Assembly: GCF_002443255.2 (NCBI RefSeq)
Contig: NW_019211454.1
Span: forward strand, 14,930,243-14,994,242
Direction: 5' to 3'
Length of the DNA: 64,000 nt
Source of the DNA: Varroa destructor
Lineage: Eukaryota > Arthropoda > Arachnida > Mesostigmata > Varroidae
Positions 1 through 22,237 of the stretch are shown piece by piece (the first letter of the stretch is position 1; the number at the start of each line of letters is the position of its first letter). The notes beneath the pieces were generated by a model that searched no databases, was not told the origin of the DNA, and was given only the letters and a program-made list of their open reading frames with translations. A program made the translations under genes and the position numbers.

Positions 1-3000
1 AATGCGACATTTACGTAGCTTACCATTACCTAGTACGAAACAAACTTGGCTTCACCGGTTGGGTTTAGGTCGACTTTACCTCGATTTTGGGCCGGCGTTC
101 CGACTGTGTTTGTCCTTCGAGTCGGCAGGTTCAACGTCCAATAGGTGGGCGTGGTTAAAAAAATGGCCCTCGTTGTCGCAGGGGCGGACAGATATCGCCA
201 GTGTATATACACTTCAATATATACACGTATTAAAAACATAAATGACGATGTCACAGCTACCTCATTTAGCGTCTCAAAAAGGCACATAACTTGTGTTTTA
301 TAGTGCATCAGGATGTATTTTATAATGCAATCAACTTTTTGGGTCTGATTACTGCCTGGACACGCCTCTTGTATAGAACTGTCGTTTAATGATATTTATT
401 GCATTCTCAAACTCCGCGCATTCAATGTTGTCACCTTGAGTCCGTCGGAACATGCGGCTGACGTCATAATGACGCTGCGTAAACTGCCCATTGACAAACA
501 TGCCCCAAAAGTCTCTGGAAATAAGTTGGCGGTTTTTTGTATAGAGTGCATCCGAAGGGTTACATATATGCACAGCTGGCTCTGTCAGATCTAACACGCG
601 TCATGAGAATGATACAATAAAAACGTTTGTTATTATCAGCTCATCTAATATTTAGAAAAAAAATTACCTTTCCCATTGAATTATTAATGAAGGTTATTAA
701 ATACTTGTTCTTTAAGTGGGTGTGACTAGTTCACGGCGGGCGATACCAAAATTCTTCGACAAAATTTAGCTTGATGTATGCAATTTCCAGCGCTTTCAAG
801 CGGCACCTAAGCAAAAAGTAGAAACAAAGCGTACGCGCTTCTACCTGCGTAAATTGCAACCTCACTATCAACGCCATTCAGGAGTATTTTCTGTCACTGT
901 TTACACACGGGAAACAGCGCTTTTAAAACCTTGTCAATGGCTGTATATTTAGTATTGTTGCATTAGTATAGCTAATTTTTCTATTTGTTGTTTCTTTTGA
1001 CAAAATACTGGAAAAAAATATGAAGGGTCGTCTATAGATGTTGACTTCGCTTCCATATGTAATGTCAGCCTTAAAGCAAAGCAGACGTTTGTGCAATAGT
1101 TAAGATCAAATGATCTACGTCAACATGCTACTATACAAACTATGGCCCTAATTTTCACAGCTAGAAACTGGTGGGTAGCTTTGTTCCTGATAATACGTTA
1201 GGTTTCTGATTGGTTGAAAGCCGACAGACAAAGAATGCACACAAGGTTGCCGTACTTACGTAAACGCAGTGCTTCAATGATCATATTCTCTCTGTTTTCT
1301 GGTCGAAAGCTAATGATAGGTTGTGTACCTATCATGAACCAGACATTATCATACTTTTCGTAACACTTAAATTTCGTTTTTTGCCGTCTTACTGTTTCTA
1401 ACATTTATCTAATCCACCAACAGTACGTGCCAATGGGCACACGTGCCATAGTAATCGAATCACTTGGTTCTTACGGCGACAGGAACAGAAGAAGCTCAGA
1501 TAGATGGCGTAACTAACAGTGATTGTTGCTCTTATGTCGAAAACTGATTATTACATTTTCGAGACGCGGACAGAAACTCCTCCAAACCCCCTAGAATACT
1601 GTCTGGAATCGTGTTTTCACATTTGTTTCCCATCGTCTTGGCTTCTATAGGCTCCCGCCACCATCGTCTTATTCTTCCGCCTGAACAAACTTAATCATCG
1701 TTTTATTTCAATAACTATTACGTTATTTGCTGTTAACTAAACAGTATCGTTGAATTCATTCTATGAAGTTCCTCGGTCGTATTACATCTGCAACGGCTAG
1801 ACGATTCAGTGCTCTAAAGCGAAACACATGGGTGGTAGACTTGACTCAATGGCCGCTAGCAAACAGACAATCGAATGATACGCGGACAACCCGATGGAAA
1901 AACAGATGGACAAATATAGAAAAACCTGGACAGCTATCCTTTTGTCCAGAGCGGCTAACCAGCGCAAGAGACCATTTTTACTGCAGACAGTTAACTATTG
2001 GCGCGTGAGTGACGCCGTCGTTTAGTCCATCTAACATGTCGATAATTTCATCTCGCTAGCCTTTCGTTGAATCGTCAGGGCTGATCATTCTCACATTTTA
2101 CAATAGTGTGCGTAACGGGCCACCCGAGCAAGATTATCAATCATGTTGCAGGTTAGTTTTGAAAGCCGTATCGTCCAGCAAAACGTTACCGAAACGTAGA
2201 TGTGTCAGAATATCTGAGCTCCTCGCCCTCATAAAGATCTAGCGAGATCTTTTTCAAACCGTTTTTAGGTTAAGAAAACAATGCACTTCTCCGAGAAGAA
2301 CTGTCTCAGTAGGCGTGATGTTCACACAATGACCCTGACACAGACGGTATGCCCTGATTAGACCTACCACGCTTACCTATTCCATTGCCCATAAACATTT
2401 AGAAACAACCAATAATTTTCTTCAGTCTCAACACAGCCAAACTAGCCTTGGGAATAGGATGATGCTGTCAAGACAAATATATCGGGACGAGCAAACGACT
2501 CGAGAGCTGTGGGAGAAACAGAAGACGAAAATCGCCTGAGAGTCAGACAGTTGTATTGTTGAGCGGGTTAAAAGCAACGAAATCTGCAATAAATTAAGTT
2601 GATTTAGCTATGTTTTCCCGATGAGGTCTTTGGGAGAGATTTCTACTAGTTCTTGAGTCGTAGGCTCTAAGTATAAGCGGGTCGAAGATCGCTTCGTCGT
2701 TCCATTAATTTTTCATGGTTTGGAAGTCGTTCGCATGCCCTAGTCTCACGCGTGATGTTTTTTCTATCGTTTTTGCTGGACGATCAGCCTAAACGACCGT
2801 TGACATGCGATATTCCGTATATCTATATCCAATTAAGCGAGCGAGGTAACCTGATGAATGTAGCCTTTGAAAAGTAAAATTATATTAATCAATTTAGGCT
2901 TTCATGCCAAGAATCAATCATACTCATCCCTGAGCTGTAGGAACGGATAACTAATATTTCAAATCGAAGTGATTGGAAACTTGCCCGCCTATATATGATA

Positions 3001-4706
3001 GAGAGCTGAGATTACCAATCCCAATACGGGTGGCGGATATCCCAATATTGAAATAGAAGACCCCACTAGCTACTGCGTGACCAACTAAAAGTTTAATATC
3101 ATTCAACGTTATGCCGAAAATCGAATATCAGTATTTATATTCCGACGCAGCAATATTTAGGCCCATAATAAGCTTGCTCTCTCAAACATACACGATATTT
3201 TCAAATTGTATCGTATCCAGGACACACAAATGGTACCAAAGGCAGAAAAGCGTCGCAATAAATATGAAAGACGTGAGAGCCGCTATATCGTTGGGAGCTT
3301 GCTCACCCGAAACAGCGCTCGTACTCGATGCCTAGTTCCAGCCAGAATCCTGTCTGCTTTTGTGTAATGGATTATAATCAATCTACATAATATATATTGA
3401 TTATAAAGGTTGGTTCTAAGATCTTTTTTGTCTTCTCATAGGACATGTATGCGTTTAAGACATTTGTAGAGATAAGGGTTTCGGCAGTCGTGTAGTCGCA
3501 GAGCTATGACCCTTGCTCAAATCCGTAGAAGGGGGAGAGTCGGTTGTATAAACCAGTCTGTGACTCACCGCCCAAGCCTTTCAGGCGTGTGACTCACTAG
3601 GACCTCAAAAGGAAAGATTCCCCGCCAAACCTCGATAGAGACGTTGAACGGATTTCAGTACTACGTAAAAGATTCCAAGAACTTTTAGGCTCAGTTGGGG
3701 GTTCCTTAGTTAGCTAGAAACGATTCAGTGAGTCAAGCCGATCCGGTTGACAATGCCGAACATAAAAAGAGGGAGGGTAAAAATTCTCAAGTCACAGCCC
3801 ATGGCGGACCAGGCGATGAGTTTATTCCTAGTCGGCCTGTGGCGTGCTTACAGCTAGCTCTGGATGTTTAAGTAGACAATTGGCATAAACGTGCTGTGTC
3901 ATAGGAAGACTGGAGTGTCCAACCACGAATGCTCGCACATTTGCAGGAAACTGTGATAGAAACTTCTGATTAACCTGGAACATATTACCGTCGTATCATG
4001 AACACGTGTTGTTATCAAGGAAATCAGTATATATCACCAGCTAAATATACCTGTCTGTTCTATATAAAAAACCAAACAGACGTGTGCATAATTTTATGTG
4101 ACACGAATCTTTAGATTGAGTGCACGCACTGGTGCACGCATATCGGCGATCTATTTCTTTAGCAAGATGGAATATGTTTATAACATTGACACCAACTCCT
4201 GTTGTCTCCTCATAAATAATAATAGAATAGCGAAGTCGCTGGTCCGCGAGCTTCACATATAATGAATCATAGAGGACGATTTACATCATCATTATCGCAT
4301 TCAGTAACGACTGATTATGATCCTGGCTTTCATTACAAATCCACATACATTATATGAATTTTTCCACGATAAAAACTATTGTAACCTGATGAAAAAATCA
4401 AATCTGATCGCGTTTTAGCTATTTTTAATACTCCGTTGGTAGAAAAACGTTTAATGTTGCTTATGAATGTTGTGTTCCATTTTCCTAGACACTGGCTCTT
4501 AGTAGAATTTTTTGTGAGGTTGGGATTCCCTGTGCGTGCACTTCCATTGTTAATAACGGCTTTTATTTTCCCGCTACACTGACTAACAACAAACAACAAA
4601 GTTATGAATTGTAAAGGACCAAAGTTGTGTCGTTTACTCCCGTTCTTAGTTGTGTTCTAATATGTTTTACCATTCGTTGCAACGTTGTCTTTCTCTGCCA
4701 TATCAG
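1..4706. other. Non-coding: upstream intron or 5' flank of the kinase gene
   Basis: No coding exon can be supported here. Open frames are all under 95 codons, AT-rich and unlike known families. Because the first recognised kinase exon (4707) opens with two bases of a split codon and has no in-frame ATG, at least one upstream exon must exist. It was not found here, so this stretch is most simply the 3' part of a long intron. A small perfect inverted repeat lies at 2233-2252 (8-bp arms, 4-base loop). Confidence 0.55.
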
Positions 4707-13209
<8,503 letters not shown>

Positions 13210-13835
13210 GCAAGAACGCAGATCTCGGCCTAGCTAACAGTAATATCAGGCCTCCTCTATTACGCTACCTGCCAATTTGAGAAGGCAAAACATTGGCAAA
13301 GCCGCTACAACGAAAGTCATTCGGCATCGTGTATGAAACAAGAATTGCTGATCCCTTCGGTAGGCCGGCCCTTATCAGCATTGGGTTAAATTGACAGCGT
13401 GCTTTAACTGTAACGGCGCCTGCAGCATATACAACAGTAGGACGGAAGGCAAGAACAAGGGTGAGCATACTAGTCTCGAAAGGACTTCAGAACCAGTAGA
13501 TTATAAGACTAGGTCAGTAGGTGACAACCACCAGTAAAATGGCAGGACATCAGCTGTGGGAGAAGAGAGGCTCTGTACGTGAGAATCTCTCGGTGGAGAA
13601 GTGCTCGCGTGTTTTTTTGTTCGAAAAAACAAAAAAAACAAATGAAGAAATCATAGTTGCTCATCGGTCATTTGCGTACGACAATACCGTTAACAAGACA
13701 AAACTAAGCAACAACTATCAATCCCTATGTATTACAGCACACACAGCAGACGCGTTCACGACGACATCGCGACACGTTTGCACGCCGAGACATCCATATA
13801 ATAAAATAATCACAATAAACTAATCTTAATCGCAT
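13210..13835 (+). other. Probable HIPK 3' UTR (minimum extent)
   Basis: Non-coding sequence follows the HIPK stop. The first AATAAA on the plus strand is at 13814-13819, suggesting cleavage near 13830-13840. A longer UTR using AATAAA at 14917-14922 is possible, since HIPK 3' UTRs are long in vertebrates. Confidence 0.5.
13814..13819 (+). promoter_or_regulatory. Candidate poly(A) signal AATAAA for HIPK
   Basis: First canonical hexamer downstream of the stop codon, 605 bases after it. The AT-rich context makes chance occurrence plausible. An alternative is at 14917-14922. Confidence 0.4.
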
Positions 13836-16800
13836 TATTATTGTTATTATCATAACAACTTTGCAGTATTTGTCCTAGTAGCAGATTGAACGCAAAAACA
13901 AGCTTCATAGAGATGAGATACGACGTAACCAATGCAGTAAACAGGTAGTATCGTGACTTGGCTGCAGATGTCGCTCGAATAGATCGTGTATGTATATTAT
14001 ATTCACGAAGAAAAAAAATATCAATTATTGTGTAATTGCTGCTATTATTACTAATATTGTGATTAGGACAGGGGGTTGAAAACACACGGGCGTCATAATG
14101 AATTAAGTAGAATGCTAATCATGATATTAATAATAACTTAGCAGAAAACACCAGTCCCTCACTTGAATTAATTACATCTGACGGACGTCGCGTGCGGAGA
14201 CGCTCCGTTGTTGGTTGTGGGAGCAAACAACGGCTACGCGTTAACTAGGTTTTGGAGAGGGCAAACATAGCTACTAGAGCGTCAGTCAAACGGATGATTT
14301 TTGCTCGTTGTATACGGTTTTACTATTGTGAGCGTTGGTTGCCGGGAGAAAATAGAATGGCGGCATAAGAAATCGTTTGCAGGAAAGCAGACGATTGTGC
14401 CTCTCATAACAGTCGAACATCGGCGTGAAGTCTGACAGAAGAATACAAAAGATGGCTGATGGTAGGGTGGCATAAGTGTTATGAAAGAATATCTGAACAA
14501 AAGCGAGTGAGGGTCTGAGGTAGCCAACAACTGAGCCGGAACTGTGGTGGCGACATAGTTTCGGTGTCTTTCGTTACTTGTTTCTGTAGCAACTATCTCC
14601 ATGTTGTATACCATCACTGGGCGTCGGACCATGCAGACGACAACATCGTCCATGTAACATTTCCTTCCAGTTTCTGATTGTGACCACATTTCGGTGATCT
14701 TTTTTTTTTATCGCTAGGGTCGTATTTGGTCGCTTTTTGCTTGAGCTAAGGTCTAGCACCCGGCAGCAGTGTATTCATTGTGGCAGACACTTGGCTCTTC
14801 CAACTCGTGAACTCAGACAGTGGTTATCATCAACATGATAATATAATTTGTATGTTTATGGCTACTATTGTTTGCTGCTACTATTAACCGTACCCGTCAC
14901 CGTTTATATTCTATATAATAAATATAGTTGTGCCTGATTTAACTATCACATTACGATTTCCTGCTGCGTTATAATTATCGGCAGTATAAATCTGTACAGA
15001 TTTCTGATTGTGTTTCCTTTACAAAGAAGGTCACGTAACAATATTTAATGTATATGTGTACGTCACGATGAAGGTCACTCTGATGTGATGATGTCATCAA
15101 TCGTGTATACTATATGAGAAGACGAAGCGTCAACGTAAGAATAGTTTCGACAAAAACAACCGAAGGGATCAAATGATTGATGGTAAAAATTTTTATTTTC
15201 CTTTGTTTGCCGTTTGTAGCTGAAGTCGTAGTTGACATAAGGTTGTAATCTTAAGGAGGAAGACATGATCGCCAAGGTTTCTTTGGTTAGGCTGTATCGT
15301 TTGATGTGGACGGTTCAAAGGTCTCATCGTACGTTTTGTGTGGCATTTGACGGCACTAGCAAATGAGATGGAACATGAAGCTAAATAAGCGACGCTAACA
15401 CAAAAGATCGACCTGTAGCTACTGATGGTACTATTACACAAAGACCGAGCTCGGTGTAACACTGGAAAACTCAGCCTAAATTGGAGTTTTTGTATATTAT
15501 CGTGAACAAACTGATCGATGACCGCTGCGATATCGGACTGCGGATCGTGCCACCCGATTCTATGAAATTTTAACTCCGAGTGGAGTCCGAAGAAGACACG
15601 AGAAGGAAATTAGCGTCACTCATATTTTATAGAGCGATGGTCTGTTCAAGCCTTTGTCGGATTAACGCGGCGCTTCGCCTGGGTTAGTGTCCCTGAAGCC
15701 GTCGATAACATACGGTTTTTTGGTGGGTGACCTGTTTACGTAATGGGTTAATACATCGACGCAGCTGTTGTAAGCTTCTCGATTGGATTGGTATACCCTT
15801 AGCGGACCGTGGGTCCGTTTATGTTGATACCAAAGTTTGTGCAGAGCTGGAACGATAAATCGATTGAATCGATAGAACGTACAATTAGGCAGCAACTACC
15901 AGAAAGCATCGCTTTCAATGACAAGAATACATCTTGCATATTTACGCCGGCACAACGTAACGACAAGCACAATACATTAGTGTAGACTATGTTAGAACGG
16001 CTCCTCCGTACCGGCTGCACTAGCCGGCCTGTTCTAATAATATAGGTAACTGCTAATTTCCAAATTCATTCTATTGCAGTGGTGCTCTCTTGTAGCCAGT
16101 GCTCCTTGGCTTGCCCCAACATCACAAATGCGCCCCAACGCCAAAACGTAAAATAGAAAGCCCATAATGGCGGAAACTAATGCTAATGGCGCACAGCGGT
16201 ACATTGTGATCTCTCGCTTACAATATTAATTATTGTTTGCGATAGATTATGCGAACACTGCGCGATGAGTAAGACTTGCGTTGACATTTCATTGATTATT
16301 TTTATGATTATTACTATGTCATGAAAACGAAATGATAAATCGCAGGCATAAAAAGAGAAATCCTGGATTAAAAAAATCGATTTTTCAGATTGGATTTCGA
16401 ATCCACGAACTCGAGACCATGATAATTTTCAACGCTGGAATGATAGATAGGTGTGCGTATGGCAAAAGTGCGACATAAATTTTTTACTGTCGCTCTACGA
16501 CGGATGTGTATATAATAGAATCTAGCAAAGTGAGCACAGCTAACTTTTTGACAACTTCAGAAAAAAATTTATGCAATATTTGAACTCTAAAAAAATCATT
16601 CGAGTGTTTACGAACCAGCATATGTAAGTATATGCTGTAATAATAATAATATATCGTAGCCGATATAATTAGCTTTTCGTCCTCTCCAAAAAGATTCACA
16701 CACGCTTTTCCACTCGTAATGGTAATAATAACAAATGAGGATAATTACAATCATGATGGATATGCCGCTCATTCTGTACACTGCACACTGTGAACATATT

Positions 16801-18130
16801 GATTTTCATCATTACTATTATGATGATGATGATTATAATTCAGATATATGGCATATCCAAGTTTGTATGGTCTCTTACACCGAAACATTTTCACGCTTAC
16901 GGGTTTATCAACAGATATTTATAATAACAATAACAACTCCGTATATGAACAGCAGAAAGTTGTGTGGTGTCGTTTGAGAAGAACAAGAACAGCACAGATC
17001 GACCGATCGAAAAATAAGGTCGTTGAGAAAGATTTGGCTGTAGAATCGAACCTATATCATGAGATCGCTGAGATTGCGAGGTTGGCGTCCATCGTACATA
17101 TTTGGTTATCCTTCGTGGTATGAGCTTAAGATAGTTCCGTATAGCTAATGTGTTGGTATATATTGATCTGTACGATCTGCTAAGGACGGACAGATCATTG
17201 TGTTGTCGTTTGCATGCGTTACTGTGATTTTGAATTGTCACCGTCAGCGCAAATTGTGCGGTAGTCGACGCTCTTGGGGTCTCCAGCGTTAGTGTTACCA
17301 TCCATTAGCCAATTGTGACAGGTTCTATACGGATCTATTGCAAGTTGTGCTATTATAGATCGAGCTCAACTAAGAGTGCCTCCAAGATCTCTTCAAGGTG
17401 GACCCGATAGCCTTCTTCTAGATAGTTCTAGGATAGGGTCGAGCCAAAGCGTTGTGCGTCTGTAAGCGTGTCCACATTCTGCGAAAGCAGGCACCTGTGT
17501 ATGATGCTCGAGTATGAAAATTTCCTAAGCGACAACGATGTACTTACAGCATTCAAACAATATAATCCGCTAAGGTGGAAGGAACCACCATGTGTTTCTT
17601 ATATCTTAATACTAACGTATGGGAGAGCGTGTATAAATCGTATTGTACTATTTGTTATTCTAGTGAGCTCGCAAGATGGTATCACTTCGATTCGTCCGGT
17701 CGGCAGGATTTCGATTTGTAATATAGTACTACTGACACATATTACACTGGATGATTTTCTGGTGATTGAGCAAGCAAGAGAGACCCTAATCACTAGGATG
17801 ATAATATAAACATATAATTCAACGGCCAGAAAGAAAAAAATAGCTCAAGGACAGCGAGCACTATAAAATTAATGTAGACTTATAAGAAGATGGTCAATCA
17901 TGCTGTTTTGCACGAAAGTATTGTAGAAAAGCTATTCGGTTTTACACTGAAGTATGGGTTGATTGATGTATTAAAACGATCAAGGGAGCTAAAATCAGGG
18001 TTTGAAGCTGGCCTGCACATTTAACTTGTGAATAAAGCCTAGACTATATAACGATATGATACGCAGTGGTACACTCTTAATGCAGGGCGAATTAGGTAGG
18101 TGTGACGTTTTAATTAGCAAAATAAATAAC

Positions 18131-18174
18131 AGAAAGAGAGAGAGAGAGAGAGGGAGGGAGGGAGGGAGGGGGGG
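18131..18174 (+). repeat. GA then GGGA tract with G-quadruplex motif
   Basis: A (GA)n run passes into four GGG units separated by single A, then seven G. The part 18152-18174 satisfies G3N1G3N1G3N1G3 on the plus strand, the tightest class of quadruplex motif. Confidence 0.9.
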
Positions 18175-19302
18175 CGAAATACACAAATGACAATAGAAAA
18201 TTAGTGAAAATTAGAATGATTAAGAAATAGATGTTTTTGTCTGTTGCCTAACAAAAGAACCGGAACTGAATGACTATTGTACCGGTATTTACCATGTGCG
18301 GAACAAAAGCCACAGCAATCGTGGCATTATATTCTGATTGTACCGTGGATGTGGGCTCTATCTGGGGAATCTGTGTGTCTATGGAAGATCTATGTGCGTC
18401 GTAGGGTTAGAAAGTATATGGAAAAATGGTAAATCGGTAACGATAAAAATAACGCTAATAGCATCAGAGGCCTTGTGGCTTTTGACGGTAGCAAGTAACC
18501 TAAATGTTGACAACGTATACCAGCGACTTGCATACAAGTAATATTTGCTGTATATTCTTTTGTGATAGTGCACTCCTATATGGTATATGAAGTTGAGAGT
18601 AGCTAGGCTTGCATACGTGAAAATGGATTGTATAGACGGACGTGCTTTAGAAAACGTGATCATTTTATTTGACGGCGGATTGAGAAATGAGCGATTAGTC
18701 AAGCTTGTCCAACTGGAGCAGGTTGCCGACGCACCGTGGCAAAACTTTTCGATAGGACATGCCCTACGTTTTTTCCTTATATTACAGACCTTACAGACTG
18801 ATAACTTTCATGATACAGAGAAACGCTACGAGGGCAAACGAAGAGAGACATTCATTTAATCGCAATGCAAACGGCTCCCAGTTAGATTAACGAGGCAACT
18901 TAATAGCTAGACAACCAATAATAGCAACACGAGGTTTCAGAACTTAAGATCTTTGCATTACTGCTTCTACAAAACACTCAAATACAACGCATTCAAAATA
19001 TCCGCCAGTCGAACTTATAGATAAAAATTTATCTTACCAAGGAACGATACTAACAATAGTAAAAATAATTATGGTTACTATTATCATTATTATACGAGCG
19101 TTAATATACACAAATTAAAAGGGGAGACCTTTTACGCACGTCTATAAACTAAATGATTGTATAGAGAGGTCGAAAGTAGCTTAGACATTTATGAAGTTCA
19201 GACAAAAAACAACAGTAATAGCAGACACAGATAAAATACTATAACAACAATTATAATTAATCTGCCACACATCTTACCTGCAATTACCTGGCCGTGGAAT
19301 AC

Positions 19303-19323
19303 ATATATATATATATATATATA
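19303..19323. repeat. (TA)n microsatellite
   Basis: About ten uninterrupted TA dinucleotides in intergenic DNA. Confidence 0.9.
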
Positions 19324-20448
19324 CATAAATAGAGTACATTTAAAATCAGATAATTATGGACAAATATGCAGACGGCGTATAATAAACAACAAAAACAAAC
19401 GGAGCTGCCATAGCGGACATTTCTAACATTACCCTTATAATCATCATTATTATTATTAAGATAATATTTGAAAATTGAATGAAAACGGTTGGCAACAAAC
19501 ATGTTTGGGATGTGGGGGTCCAAATAAAAAAAACAACTTGATTTATTTTGTGGTTAATATTCGCGTAGTAACAAACAGTTTAAACGTGTCTATTTAGCTT
19601 ATGGTCATGATGCTCCGGTAACGACCGCCATCAGAAATCAATTATAATTGCGATATTATTGTGATCATGAATTATTGCTATGATGATAGTGTATACATAA
19701 ATAATTGACTGGTAGCACCATTTATCAACGTGTTTTTTTTTTTCAATTTTTCCACTTTTTTCTGGTGCATTGTTATTAATTTTCTATTATTTTGGCCGTC
19801 AAGCCAAGAATAGGCACAGGTGTGGGTACGAACACTAGTTCAGTATTATTATTATCTTTGTAGACTGATGAAGTTACCTTTATTATTAATGACAGGATCA
19901 CAATATAATATCACTGTATTGAGTAGGCACTTGGAAACAGACACAGAAAAACGTCCTAAAAATAGTTTCCTATTTCTTGTTATTACTAACACACATACAT
20001 GCATACAGTCCTATAGAAAAAATGAACATATAAATATTGTGATTGAGCGCGAGCAGACACAGGGCTCCGTTGCTTACGATACTACCAATAATAACATTGT
20101 TAATGCTTACTATGCTATTGTATCAACAGAACCATAGCTAAGGGTTGATATAATTTTGCATAACTTATCTTTTTTTTAGTGAGCGGCAGACATATTTTTT
20201 GCCTCTTGAAACAAACGAAACATCGGCAGCGACACGCAGTAGCGTCTTCCTATTATTGAAACTTCCGCAAAGCGAGCCGCCAGGAAATTTTCGCACGGGG
20301 AACGCTGATTGCGGTTCAGTACAGATCTATTGCCGTAGTGGGAGTCGTCCGAAAAAACAAACAGATAGAAAAGAAAACGGTAACATTTTTCGTTCTAATG
20401 TTGTCCTAAATCTGGGAAAGTGTCGACCGCGCTATAACTGTCTTGTCC

Positions 20449-20449
<1 letters not shown>

Positions 20450-20490
<41 letters not shown>
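20450..20490. repeat. (TA)n microsatellite
   Basis: About twenty uninterrupted TA units, the longest with 27564-27604. It extends an unrelated open frame with a false Tyr/Ile tail. Confidence 0.93.
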
Positions 20491-20494
<4 letters not shown>

Positions 20495-22015
20495 ACAAAT
20501 ATATATTGTCTACCTTGTATTAATAGGAACACACAGCTGATACAAGAAAAACTTGGAGGAAAGAAGAAAGAGGAAAATTGATCCTGATGTAACTGACGAA
20601 TTTAAAGCAGACGATTGCCCTAAAATGTGATATTACAACACGAAAAACACTACAACACACGCAACAACAATAACAACTAACAGCAAAGATGCTGCTGCTG
20701 CTGATGATGAAAATGTTATATAAATATTCATAAAATAACCATGGTGATTATGGTATTTTTTGTTTTTCGATTATGGTGAATACAATATTAAGAAAACATT
20801 GATGGTATAGTACATATATGCAGATACTAAACGACAGAAACACAACCAATGCTGATACAAGCACTATCATTATTATTACTATTATAATCTTATTTACTAC
20901 ACGATATCATTATAATTGATAATAACTAAACAATATTTAGCTGCGTCCAGTTATATCCCGCAAAAAGCGGTCCGCAGGAAGTTAACCTACACTCAGTGGT
21001 AGTATAAATCATTACTAAACATACATGTTATTAATTACTATTATCAATTGACAGTGTTCTTCGACAACCGACAATGGGATGTCTAGGTCCAGGAGAAGTT
21101 TTAAATCGATTTCTATAACAATCCAACATTACATGTTGCCCCGTTTACGCAAGTTTTTTCTAACCTACAAACGATCCGGTGGTTGGCAATTTACCTAACA
21201 GTTAGAATTATTTTATTAGTAATATAATAATAATGGCTATTATCTTATTGATATAAATGAAACGATGGAAGGTATGCCCAAATTCCACAACCACAAGGTG
21301 AAGGACAAGAAGGTCGGCATTTATTGTTTATCCACAACGCTCTTCGAACAACGATTGTATTCTTTGGATTGTGCGTACAGGTATTTAGTAGTAAGAATCA
21401 GCTCTGTTTCACGATAATATTTCACTGCAGTAGCTGTACTCTACGTGATGGGGACAGAGCTTCGCAACTGACGTATCAGATCTTGTCATTATAGTTGATA
21501 GCTTCTGATAATATCCGCTCTGTTATTAGTGACGCTTGCTTGAGCCGGGCAAAATGTTAATCTGGTTAGAGATAGGGAAGAAGTATGAGCAGCGTGAACT
21601 CGGTGGGCAATCGTCTGCGATCCGCTGAGGTGCGGCCAGCTCGCTTGGGCGTTAGTCATCCCGTTGGCACATGATTCGATGGCCTATAGGGTACGGTCTA
21701 ACTATGCGCGCGTGTGAAAAACGTTCATGTAGACTAAAAAAAAATTTAAAAATACCAAACGTAGGAGGAAAAATCTAGCGAAGAAGACTGATTGGCATTC
21801 ATACGTTGTATTATTACTGAGAATTGTGTTAACACAGATTTTGTTTTGGATGGACAGTTAACTGTACGAAAAATTGAAAATTACAAGAGATTTATGGACA
21901 AAGATTATGATCATAATAATAACAGGTAATAACGATCAGCAGGCGATCGGGGGAGCTGCATTATCGACAGTCCGCTTTCTAATGGCGCGCACATTTAAAA
22001 ATCTGGCTGGCAGAG

Positions 22016-22049
22016 ATATATATCTATATATATATATATATATATATAA
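22016..22049. repeat. (TA)n microsatellite
   Basis: TA run with one TCTA interruption, about 190 bp from a second TA run at 22210. Confidence 0.9.
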
Positions 22050-22209
22050 TGTAGTCCATGATGAGCCCACTCTTTACGCCAACTCGGCAACCTTTGATAG
22101 CAGCCTGTGCGTCGGTGTAATTAGACGTAGAAATAATGATTGCGACAAATACAGATCAGTACGGGAAAAGATAATAATAATAATTGCTAACATTCATAAC
22201 AATGATGAC

Positions 22210-22237
22210 CATATATATATATATATATATATATATA
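22210..22237. repeat. (TA)n microsatellite
   Basis: About fourteen TA units, uninterrupted. Confidence 0.9.

Noticed and set aside
17468..17809. 113-codon plus-strand frame
   Set aside because: Starts at a non-ATG-type start, has no recognisable domain, and its composition is like other chance frames nearby.
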